A stretch of DNA of 27,757 nucleotides from assembly GCA_002708885.1 (NCBI GenBank), contig PAPL01000092.1, positions 1-27,757 on the forward strand. The letters are read 5' to 3'. A model generated the notes under the pieces. That model worked only from the letters and a program-made list of their open reading frames with translations. It made no database searches and had not been told where the DNA came from. Below are positions 17,888-25,700 of the stretch, one piece after another. The position numbers were made by a program, and so were the translations under genes. The first letter of the stretch is position 1, and the number at the start of each line of letters is the position of its first letter. This stretch comes from Verrucomicrobiales bacterium (lineage in GTDB: Bacteria; Verrucomicrobiota; Verrucomicrobiia; Verrucomicrobiales; DEV007).

Positions 17888-19300
17888 ATGACTCCTTTCC
17901 TACTGCTCGCACTCGGAATGGCCATTGTCCTGTCATTGGTCATTTGGCTCAAAATTCACCCTTTTCTTGCACTGATCTTTGCCGCGGTCGTGGTTTCTTT
18001 TTCTACTCCTCAGGCCTCACTTGATAATTATGCCGAGAATCATACCCGCTCTCAGATTGAGCGCGGCAAGATGACTGAACCAAAGGCTAATCAGTTCAAG
18101 GAGGACTTTAAAAAGTTATCACCAATGAAGAGGGTAGTGGAGCAGTTCGGAGGAGGTTGCGCTAAGGTTGGCCTGATCATTGCCTTCGCAGCTCTAATAG
18201 GAAAATGCATGCTCGAGTCGGGAGCCGCTTCGAGGGTCGTTCTTTTAGCTCTTTCACTCTTTGGAGAGAAGCGTGCCGGGCTAGCTTTCCTTTGTTCAGG
18301 ATTCGTATTGGCAGTACCGGTCTTCTTTGACACGGTCTTTTATCTGCTCATACCGATCGCGGTTGCAATGGCTCACAGGACCGGCGGTAATTATTTATTT
18401 TATGTTCTCTGCATTGTGGCCGGAGGAACGATGGCCCATTCATTGGTTCCACCAACGCCAGGACCACTTTTAGTCGCTGAGGAGATAGGAGTTGATATCG
18501 GAGCTATGATGATTGGAGGTCTCGGTATCGGACTCTTTACGGTGATATTTGGTTACCTCTATGCCCGGAGAGCTTCACGTAAATTTAAACTGAGTCCTCC
18601 CGAAGTTGCTGACACCGTGCATTTTGATACTGATAAGCTGCCATCACCCATGATGTCCTTATTGCCTGTCCTCTTGCCTGTCATTCTGGTGACCGGAGGG
18701 ACATTGCATGGAATTATTAAGCCTGACGGGTGGGAGATTTTCAAAGTCCTGGGTGAGAAGAATCTAGCCCTTGGAATTTCTGCGATGTTCGCTTTTCTTG
18801 TCTTGTATAAGAGCTGTTCAGGGAACAAGAAAAAGTTAAGGAGTTCCTCTTCGGATGCTTTTTCATCTGGTGCTGTCATTGTTATTATCACGGCCGCGGG
18901 TGCTGCTTTCGGCGGTGTCTTAAAGCAGACTGATATTGCCACATCGATTGGTTCCATTGAAGGGAGCCAGGCATTGGCCTTGCCGGTCTGTTTTTTGATC
19001 ACAGCTCTAGTTCGAACGGCTCAGGGATCAGCTACCGTTGCAATGATAACAGCGGCACCAGTCGCTGCAGCATTTGCTACTCAGGACCTTGGGTTTCATC
19101 CGGTGTACCTTGCTCTTGCCGTAGGTTGTGGATCCAAGCCAATCCCATGGATGAATGATTCCGGTTTTTGGGTAGTGACTAAGATGTCAGGAATGCAGGA
19201 GTCTCAGACCCTGAGGACCGTGACACCCATGATGTCATTGATGGGTCTTTTTGGTCTAATTGTCACTCTTATCGCCTCATTTATTTTACCATTTAAATAA
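17888..19300 (+). CDS. GntP-family gluconate/aldonate permease, copy 2
   Basis: The 470-residue membrane protein belongs to the same family as the permease at 6781-8241 but is clearly diverged. It keeps VPPTPGPLLVAEEIG, RTAQGSATVAMITAA and the C-terminal block PWMNDSGFWVV. A charged insert (about residues 46-78) between the second and third hydrophobic segments is specific to this copy. It lies 54 bases before the aldonate dehydratase gene on the same strand, which suggests that it imports the substrate of that enzyme. The 159 bases before it contain a short dyad (17811-17834, CTTAAA/TTTAAG) but no clear promoter. The transported sugar acid is unknown. Confidence 0.85.
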   Translation: MTPFLLLALGMAIVLSLVIWLKIHPFLALIFAAVVVSFSTPQASLDNYAENHTRSQIERGKMTEPKANQFKEDFKKLSPMKRVVEQFGGGCAKVGLIIAFAALIGKCMLESGAASRVVLLALSLFGEKRAGLAFLCSGFVLAVPVFFDTVFYLLIPIAVAMAHRTGGNYLFYVLCIVAGGTMAHSLVPPTPGPLLVAEEIGVDIGAMMIGGLGIGLFTVIFGYLYARRASRKFKLSPPEVADTVHFDTDKLPSPMMSLLPVLLPVILVTGGTLHGIIKPDGWEIFKVLGEKNLALGISAMFAFLVLYKSCSGNKKKLRSSSSDAFSSGAVIVIITAAGAAFGGVLKQTDIATSIGSIEGSQALALPVCFLITALVRTAQGSATVAMITAAPVAAAFATQDLGFHPVYLALAVGCGSKPIPWMNDSGFWVVTKMSGMQESQTLRTVTPMMSLMGLFGLIVTLIASFILPFK

Positions 19301-19354
19301 AATTACGTCACTAGCGTTGACCTTCTAGTCGATGAAAGGCAATCATGTTCTTTA

Positions 19355-21079
19355 ATGTCTGAACGAGACCCCGCTACTTTAAGATCTTACCGTTGGTATG
19401 GCCCTGACTCTCTCAGGGCTTTTGGCCACCGGTCAAGGGCTCGTCAGTCTGGTCTCGGTGAGAAGGATTTTTTTGGTAAGCCCGTGATCGGGATACTGAA
19501 CACATGGACCGATCTTAATTCATGCCATATGCATTTTAAGTCGACCGTGGAATCTATTAAACGAGGTGTTCTCCAGTCCGGGGGACTTCCTATGGAGATT
19601 CCAGTCATGTCTAGTGGTGAGAGTTTAACGAAGCCAACCTCTATGCTTTATAGGAACTTTCTGGCAATGGAGGCTGAGGAGATGATTCGTGCGAATCCGA
19701 TCGACTCTGCAGTTCTCTTAGGAGGATGCGATAAGTCAACTCCAGCTTTAATTATGGGTGCTATCTCAGCAGGTGTTCCTTCTGTGTATGTTCCTTCGGG
19801 TCCAATGATTAAGGGTAACTGGCATGGTCAGGTCCTTGGCTCAGGCTCAGATGTTTGGGAGTACTGGGATGAGAGGAGAGCAGGAAACTTAAGTGAAGAG
19901 GAATGGAAGGAAATCGAGGGAGGTATTGCTCGTTCATCGGGTCACTGTATGACCATGGGAACTGCATCAACGATGACCGCTCTGGCCGAGGTCATGGGGT
20001 TCACGGTTCCGGGAGCTTCTTCGGTTCCGGCCATGGACTCAAATCATCTCCGGTTAGCTACCGAGGCTGGTCGATTAGCGGTCAATAATGCCTGGGACGG
20101 GCCAGATCCGGGAGCTTTGGCAACGAGAGAATCTTTTGAAAATGCTATTGCTGTCGATATGGCGCTCGGAGGCTCGACGAACGCTATCGTGCATTTGCTA
20201 GCCATGGCAGGTAGGGCAGGCGTTGATTTGGATCTGGATGATTTTGATACAATATCCAAAAAGACACCACTTATTGCTGATCTTCGTCCTTCTGGCCGGT
20301 TTCTGATGGAGGACTTTTATTTTGCGGGTGGACTCTCTGCTGTTCTGAAGAGGATGGAGGCGATCCTTCACATGGATGTTCCGACCGTGAATGGGAAGAC
20401 GATCCGTGAGAACGTCAAGGGAGCTAAAGTCTTCAATGATGAGGTTATAAGGACACTCAAGGATCCGGTCTCTGCGGACGGCGGCACTGCAGTTTTAAGA
20501 GGTAATTTGGCTCCTAACGGTGCCGTTATTAAACATTCAGCTGCGACACCTTCACTGCTACAGCACACTGGTCCTGCTATCGTTTTTGACAGTTATAAGG
20601 ACCTTTCTGAGAGAATAGATGACCCAGAACTTCCGGTCACTGAAGATTCTGTCTTGGTCTTAAGGAACGCGGGTCCGGTAGGAGCTCCCGGGATGCCTGA
20701 ATGGGGTATGTTGCCCATTCCCAAGAAACTACTTGAGAAGGGGGTCCGTGATATGGTCAGAGTGTCTGATGCCAGAATGTCAGGGACGAGTTACGGGACC
20801 TGTGTTTTGCATGTTGCACCTGAATCATCTGCCGGTGGCCCATTAGGAGCTGTGAGGGATGGGGATCTGATCACTTTGGACCTAGCAAATAGAAGAATTG
20901 ATTTGAATGTTCCTGAGCAGGAGATTGAAATTCGGATCAAAGAACATGATCGAGAGGATACTCGTTATCATAGAGGCTATACTAGGCTTTTCATCGATCA
21001 TGTGACGCAGGCAAATAAGGGATGTGACTTTGATTTTCTTGAGGGTACTGAAGGTACACCTGAGCCTGAAATTTATTAA
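19355..21079 (+). CDS. IlvD/Edd-family aldonate dehydratase (xylonate/arabinonate type)
   Basis: The 574-residue enzyme has the three cluster cysteines of the sugar-acid dehydratases: Cys57 in LNTWTDLNSCHMHF, Cys125 in LLGGCDKSTPA with Lys127 beside it, and Cys198 in SSGHCMTMGTAST. Their spacing (68 and 73 residues) agrees with the [2Fe-2S] L-arabinonate/D-xylonate dehydratases rather than with E. coli-type Edd. Later blocks GGSTNAIVHL and MSGTSYGTCVLHV also fit. It dehydrates a C5 (or C6) aldonate to the 2-keto-3-deoxy acid, the substrate of the FAH-family enzyme encoded at 8301. With the aldehyde dehydrogenase this completes a route to 2-oxoglutarate. True dihydroxyacid dehydratase (branched-chain amino acids) is unlikely given the context. 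It is downstream of a GntP permease. Confidence 0.88.
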   Translation: MSERDPATLRSYRWYGPDSLRAFGHRSRARQSGLGEKDFFGKPVIGILNTWTDLNSCHMHFKSTVESIKRGVLQSGGLPMEIPVMSSGESLTKPTSMLYRNFLAMEAEEMIRANPIDSAVLLGGCDKSTPALIMGAISAGVPSVYVPSGPMIKGNWHGQVLGSGSDVWEYWDERRAGNLSEEEWKEIEGGIARSSGHCMTMGTASTMTALAEVMGFTVPGASSVPAMDSNHLRLATEAGRLAVNNAWDGPDPGALATRESFENAIAVDMALGGSTNAIVHLLAMAGRAGVDLDLDDFDTISKKTPLIADLRPSGRFLMEDFYFAGGLSAVLKRMEAILHMDVPTVNGKTIRENVKGAKVFNDEVIRTLKDPVSADGGTAVLRGNLAPNGAVIKHSAATPSLLQHTGPAIVFDSYKDLSERIDDPELPVTEDSVLVLRNAGPVGAPGMPEWGMLPIPKKLLEKGVRDMVRVSDARMSGTSYGTCVLHVAPESSAGGPLGAVRDGDLITLDLANRRIDLNVPEQEIEIRIKEHDREDTRYHRGYTRLFIDHVTQANKGCDFDFLEGTEGTPEPEIY

Positions 21080-21151
21080 GTTTTATCTGTCAGTATTATT
21101 TTTGAATCAATGAGTGAGTGCCCAATACCTTTCAAGGAATTCTAAATATTA

Positions 21152-21206
21152 ATTTTCATCTGACTTAAGGGTAGCTAGTCAGATCGCAGATTGTATGCAT
21201 GAAAAT
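21152..21206. other. Nested inverted repeats after the dehydratase gene
   Basis: In the 212-base gap after the dehydratase gene, an outer pair ATTTTCAT (21152-21159) / ATGAAAAT (21199-21206) encloses an inner perfect 8-base pair ATCTGACT (21158-21165) / AGTCAGAT (21177-21184) with an 11-base loop. The two pairs share two bases, so both cannot be complete at once. There is no T tract, so it is not a standard terminator. It may be a structured 3' end or a binding site. Confidence 0.4.
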
Positions 21207-21291
21207 GTTATAAAAGATTTAAAACATTAAAATCATTCAATAAAAAAATCAGTGCCATTGTTCGTTCCTGTGATTGATGTTAGAGTGATGA

Positions 21292-21789
21292 ATGAAGATT
21301 CGATACCTTTCATGTTTTTATTTTTTAGTCTCTTTATCTTTGGCACAGTCAGGAACGGGAAACGAGGAAAGGATCAAAGAACTCGATGATTATTGGGCCC
21401 AAGTATCAAAGTCAGTACGCGAAGGTGATTTTGAATCATATAAGAAGACCTGTCATCAGGAAGGCGTACTGGTCTCGGGATCGAATGGATCCAGTTATCC
21501 TCTGTCAGATGCGCTGATTCGTTGGGAGAAGGATTTCACTGCCACAAAAAAAGGAAGGATAAAAGCAAGCGTTCAGTTCAGATTTTCAAAGAGGATTGGT
21601 GATAGAAGTACGGCACATGAGACAGGAATTTTTTTATATTCGAGTACTGTTCCCGGAGAAGATCCAAAGAATTCCTATGTTCACTTTGAGGCTTTACTAG
21701 TGAAAAGGAAAGGGCGTTGGAAAATTATGATGGAGTATCAAAAGTCCAAGGCCAGTCAGGCAGAGTGGGATGGATTGGCAACGAAGTGA
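21292..21789 (+). CDS. Secreted SnoaL/DUF4440-like (NTF2-fold) protein
   Basis: The 165-residue protein has a signal peptide (hydrophobic about 5-18, ending SLAQSG) and a cone-shaped NTF2-like domain pattern. An opening helix with ELDDYWAQVSKSVREGDFESYKKTCHQEGVLV (about 30-61; shown here only as a descriptor of the helix and first strand) is followed by strands and ends in KRKGRWKIMMEYQ, as in DUF4440/SnoaL-like proteins. Many members have no known reaction. It is probably periplasmic. It stands alone between two intergenic regions, and the next gene has its own candidate promoter. Confidence 0.65.
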   Translation: MKIRYLSCFYFLVSLSLAQSGTGNEERIKELDDYWAQVSKSVREGDFESYKKTCHQEGVLVSGSNGSSYPLSDALIRWEKDFTATKKGRIKASVQFRFSKRIGDRSTAHETGIFLYSSTVPGEDPKNSYVHFEALLVKRKGRWKIMMEYQKSKASQAEWDGLATK

Positions 21790-21855
21790 CCAGTGGAATT
21801 AATGTCCCTTGGAGATTGATTTTTGCAAAAAAAGAAGTCACTAGTGAGGCATGTC

Positions 21856-21885
21856 TTGACTTCAATATGAACCCAATAATAATAG
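21856..21885 (+). promoter_or_regulatory. Candidate promoter of the Rdx-family selenoprotein gene
   Basis: TTGACT (21856-21861) and TAATAG (21880-21885) are separated by 18 bases and resemble a sigma-70 type -35/-10 pair. They end 36 bases before the ATG at 21922. The region is AT-rich with other possible -10 sequences. This suggests the small gene is transcribed on its own. Confidence 0.35.
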
Positions 21886-21921
21886 ATAAATATAAACACC
21901 ATTATTCAGATAATTAAGACC

Positions 21922-22140
21922 ATGAATGTATCAATTCTTTATTGAGGGATGTGAAACTACAAGCCCCAGGCCGTCAGTTTGATGGACGAAATCAAGGAGG
22001 GGTTTGCAGAAGCTAATGTGGAGATTATTGAAGGTAGTGGTGGAGTCTTTGAGGTTACCGTTGACGATTCAATTATTTACTCAAAGAAGGAGACGGGACG
22101 GTTTCCTGAGAAGGGAGAAGTGATAAGTTTAATGAAATAA
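21922..22140 (+). CDS. Rdx/SelW-family selenoprotein with two in-frame TGA codons (UxxU)
   Basis: Starting at ATG 21922-21924 and reading TGA at 21943-21945 and 21952-21954 as selenocysteine, the frame runs to TAA (22138-22140) and gives 72 residues. It opens MNVSILYUGMUNYKPQAVSL. The rest matches the thioredoxin-like Rdx/SelW family across its whole length: NYKPQA after the redox site, MDEIKEGF, then VEIIEGSGGVFEVTVDD, and YSKKETGRFPEKGEV near the C-terminus. In this family the two positions taken by TGA are the redox pair CxxC or CxxU. Both being TGA, with an intact frame of 62 codons after them, argues for recoding and against decay. A hairpin suitable as SECIS follows at once. The family is thought to act in thiol/selenol redox reactions; partners are unknown. 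Selenocysteine genes are not in this window, so the cell's ability to make Sec is inferred. The alternative is a pseudogene or two sequencing errors. Confidence 0.8.
21960..22006 (+). promoter_or_regulatory. Candidate bacterial SECIS hairpin
   Basis: The outer stem CAAGCCCC (21960-21967) pairs with GGGGTTTG (21999-22006), 8 pairs with one G-T. After an internal loop, CGTCA (21972-21976) pairs with TGACG-like bases 21983 and 21985-21988, with G21984 bulged. The apical loop GTTTGA (21977-21982) has G first. The loop begins 22 bases after the second TGA and 31 after the first. Bacterial SECIS elements lie inside the coding region directly after UGA, have a small loop with an early G, and often a bulge, so the match is good. 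It was folded by hand only. Confidence 0.55.
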
Positions 22141-22143
22141 AGA

Positions 22144-22195
22144 GCCGCCCCCTTTCCTTTCTTAAATAAACCCCACTTAGAAGGAAGGGGACGGC
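22144..22195. terminator. GC-rich hairpin just after the selenoprotein stop
   Basis: The left arm GCCGCCCCCTTTCCTTTC (22144-22161) pairs with GAAGGAAGGGGACGGC (22180-22195), with one mismatch and two single-base bulges; the loop is 18 bases. It starts 3 bases after the stop of the small selenoprotein gene. There is no T tract on the plus strand, so it may be a 3'-end stabiliser or Rho-type end rather than a classic terminator. On the minus strand it is followed by a T-rich run. The other 200 bases up to 22398 are AT-rich and show no gene. Confidence 0.4.
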
Positions 22196-22398
22196 AAGTC
22201 TCAGCAAGTTCCACATACACAAGATGAGATACTATTATAACTCCACGAGATTGGCGGATCTTAGGAAAAAAGATAAAAAAATTTATTTTTTGCATAACAT
22301 TAACATAATAAATGCGGTTTTTTAGGTGTATTTGTTATTTCTTTCTGGTTTCATGGATGTTGTAAGAAATAGAAAAGTTATCGAATTTCTTTATCCCT

Positions 22399-22695
22399 AT
22401 GAGAGATTCTAAAGAAGATCCAATCGAGTACCCAATCACTTCAGAAATTGATTTACATACTTTCCGTCCTAACGAGGTCAGTTCACTTCTTAGAGAATAT
22501 ATAAGGGAATGCAGAGAGCGAGGAATTCTTGAAATTCGAATCGTGCATGGAAAGGGGACAGGAACTTTACGTGAAGGCGTTCACCGGTTATTGGATGAGA
22601 TGCCTAAGGAGGTTAACAGTTATCGATTAGGGGATGAAACGAGTGGGGGCTGGGGAGCGACACTAGTAATGCTCAGCGGATCATCATCTGATTAG
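22399..22695 (+). CDS. Stand-alone Smr-domain protein
   Basis: The 98-residue protein is almost only a Smr (small MutS-related) domain. It has the N-terminal motif EIDLHTFRP (Asp18-Leu19-His20) and the core motif IVHGKGTGTLREGV (His50 to Gly55), followed by the conserved helix and a final strand GGWGATLVML. Smr domains bind nucleic acid and some cut it; DLH and HGxGxG are the key motifs and both are intact here. Stand-alone short forms differ from MutS2, which carries the domain at its C-terminus. The role in this cell is unknown: rescue of collided ribosomes and branched-DNA processing are the known themes of the family. It is probably cytosolic. It is 54 bases upstream of the large repeat protein gene. 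Confidence 0.88.
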   Translation: MRDSKEDPIEYPITSEIDLHTFRPNEVSSLLREYIRECRERGILEIRIVHGKGTGTLREGVHRLLDEMPKEVNSYRLGDETSGGWGATLVMLSGSSSD

Positions 22696-22749
22696 GAGAT
22701 AAGGCTTGTTACTTAATCATCTATTGAATATTTTTATGTTAAAGAGGTC

Positions 22750-25700
22750 ATGAGAAATTTAATTCTTATCAGTTCGAGTGTTCTTTGTTTTTTTTCCAAT
22801 TATAATGTTTATGCCGGTCTTTTTGAGGCGAATCCTTCGGGTGGAAATTATCAATTCGAGCTCGAAGCAAACGAAGATAGTTCGTGGACCGTTCAGAGTC
22901 TGGTTCCCTGGATTACGATCAATGGATCAAATACTGGTACTGGCCCCAAAAATGTTTCATATACTGTCAAAAGTAACAATTCTTCCAAGATAAGGAACGG
23001 GCAAATACAGGTTTCTTATTCAGTTAAACAAGCTCCTTCCTGGGTCATTAGTACGGTCGACAGTGAAGGAATGGTTGGGACAGAGAACTCTATTAAATTT
23101 GGACCTAATGGTCAGCTTGCCATTTCTTATTATGATGCCACTAACAAGGACTTAAAATATGCATCCTATGATGGGAATAGATGGAACATCACAACTGTTG
23201 ATGGCTCCGGTTCTGTCGGCAATCATAGTTCTCTTGGATTTGCCTCGAATGGAACGCCTGACATTTCATATCAGGACATCAGTACTGGGGATCTCAAATT
23301 TGCGTATTATGATCAGGGGGTCTGGAACTTAGAAACGATTGATGCTGAGAGTAATGTTGGAGGGTACGGGACATCTCTTAATTATACTCCTCAGGGCTTA
23401 CCCGCAATTTCCTATTATGATAAAACAGAAACTGGGCTCATGGTTAAGGAATTAACGAGAACAGTTGATGGTGATTACTTTTGGTCCAGTATCAGCGTTG
23501 ACCGTGGTCAAAGGTCTTGCAGTAATTCCATTCCTCCAAGTTGCAGATATTTGAGTAATAGGGGAGAATACTCTTCGCTCGGTTATCGGGATGACGGTTC
23601 GATAACCGCCTCTTATGTGGATAGCACTCATAATGAGTTAAGGTTCGTTGAACCTAATCCAACTCCTCGGCCCGGAGGACTTGCTGGTTTCTTTTATTTG
23701 AAATATCTCTCATCGTCACCTGACCCTGAAGTCAAAGTTTCAGCATTCACCTCAATGGATTATGATTCTAATGGAAACCCGGGAATTGCTTATGCTCTAG
23801 ACAATGGGGGCTTGAAATATGCGTATTTTGATGGACAGAGGAGCAATGCAGGATCGCCTATGTGGAATTCAATGTCTGTTGATTCGGGAAAAGCAGGTGG
23901 ATATGTGTCATTGAGCTTTGATAATCAGGGATTTCCGGGAATTTCATATTATGATGAGACCAATTCCAGCTTAAAATATTCCTACTATGATGGTGCTAGT
24001 TGGAACACTCAGACCGTTGATAATCAGGGCCGAGTCGGGGAATACACTTCGATAGATCATGGACCTGACGGACTCCCTGCAATTTCTTATTACGATAGAT
24101 CCAATGGCGATTTGAAGTGTGCAAAATTCATTGGTTCTAACCTTAAATTATTTCATACTGTCATACAGGATCCTACGAATCCACCGGTCATAGAAATATC
24201 ATTTCAGGATCTCAATCAGCGCTGTTCAGGTAACCCTATAAGACCGCGTGCCCAATCTTCTGATGGACAGTCTGTAACCTTAAAATATTACAGGCAGGAA
24301 GGAGATGATTTTGTTCTTTTGGTTGCCCCCCCCGTTGAGGTCGGATCCTATCGGGTCGTTGCGACTACCGCTGACGGCAAAAACACTGCAATGGAGACTC
24401 TGACTATCGAGCCCCCTTATTTTAGAGAGGATCCGGATCGTGTTAATATGGATGATTGCCGTCAAATCGCTTGCACGCGATGGGAATGTTCGAATCAGGA
24501 GTCCATTAACTACTTTGTTGTTGCCATAGATAAAGACAAAGAATGGAGAGTCCAGAGCACGGTCCCTTGGATGATTCCTCAAGGACCAACGAGCGGTAAT
24601 GGTCCTGGGACTGTGGCCGTTAAGGTAATGGCCAATTCTACGACCAATGTGCGAAGGGGTGACATTCGTCTATCCTATCCTGACGGGGAAATTATTTGGG
24701 TCTGGGAAAATCACAGCTTTGTTCAGGATTCTGTCGATCTAACTCTAGATAGTGATGGTGATGGGCTTAAGGATTTTGTTGAAACGAACACAGGGATCTT
24801 TGTCTCTGGTCAGGACACCGGAACGGATCCAAATGTGAGCGATACTGACGGTGACGGTTACCTCGATTATGATGAGGTTGTAACATTAGCGGACCCTACT
24901 GATGCGAAAAGTGTTCCTGAATCGATGAGTTCTTTTGGGAATGATGGAGGTGTTGGTGAATTGGCGATTGAGGGCACTGCCGATGTTTCGTGGACCCTTG
25001 AGAGTATGGTTCCTTGGGTCACTATTACGGGTCCATTGACCGGAACCGGCCCCGAGAGAATTTCCTTCAAGGTATCGTCAGGACCTCAGGACATTCGTGT
25101 CGGTGCAATAAGAGTCGATTTAGTTGATGTGGCTGGTCAAGCCGTGGAATCCTGGGGGACAACAACTGTAGATAATGATGGAAACGTTGGCTGGTGGGAC
25201 ACATCGATTAGTCATAGTTCGGACGGTAATCCTGCAATTTCTTATTACGATAATAGCAGTGATGATCTTAAGTACGCCACTTTTGATGGGCAAAAATGGA
25301 TAACTGAAACGATTGATGAGGAAGGAAATGTTGGCAGATTTAATGCGATCAGTCATGGCCCTGATGGGCTCCCTTCGATTGCTTATTATGATTGGAGTAA
25401 CAGGGATCTCAAATTTGCCTCTTTCAATGGGCAGAGGTGGGATATTGAAATTGTTGAAAGTGATCAAATGATAGGTACGGAAGTATCATTGAGCTTCAGT
25501 CCTGAGGGTAATCCTGCCATTTCCTATCATAACGTGAGTTCAAGAGATTTGAAATTTGCTTCCTTCGATGGTCAGAAGTGGAGCACTGAGACGATCATTA
25601 GTGAAGGGGATGTCGGACGGTATGGTACATCCCTGAGACATGGGCCTGAAGGTAACCCCGCTATATCATTCTTTGATAATTCTAACGATGATCTTAAATT

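Noticed and set aside
21717..21917. A 66-residue plus-strand open frame between the SnoaL-like gene and the selenoprotein gene
   Set aside because: Its first part overlaps the end of the SnoaL-like gene in another frame, and the rest is AT-rich promoter-like sequence with no recognisable protein.
21922..22140. Reading the small Rdx gene as a pseudogene with two nonsense mutations
   Set aside because: Both stops are TGA, both fall exactly on the two redox positions, the rest of the frame is intact and family-like, and a SECIS-like hairpin follows. Decay would not choose these sites. It remains the main alternative until sel genes are checked.
22077..22295. A 72-residue minus-strand open frame
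   Set aside because: It runs opposite the 3' end of the selenoprotein gene and through the GC-rich hairpin; the product has no family likeness, and the plus-strand reading is much better supported.
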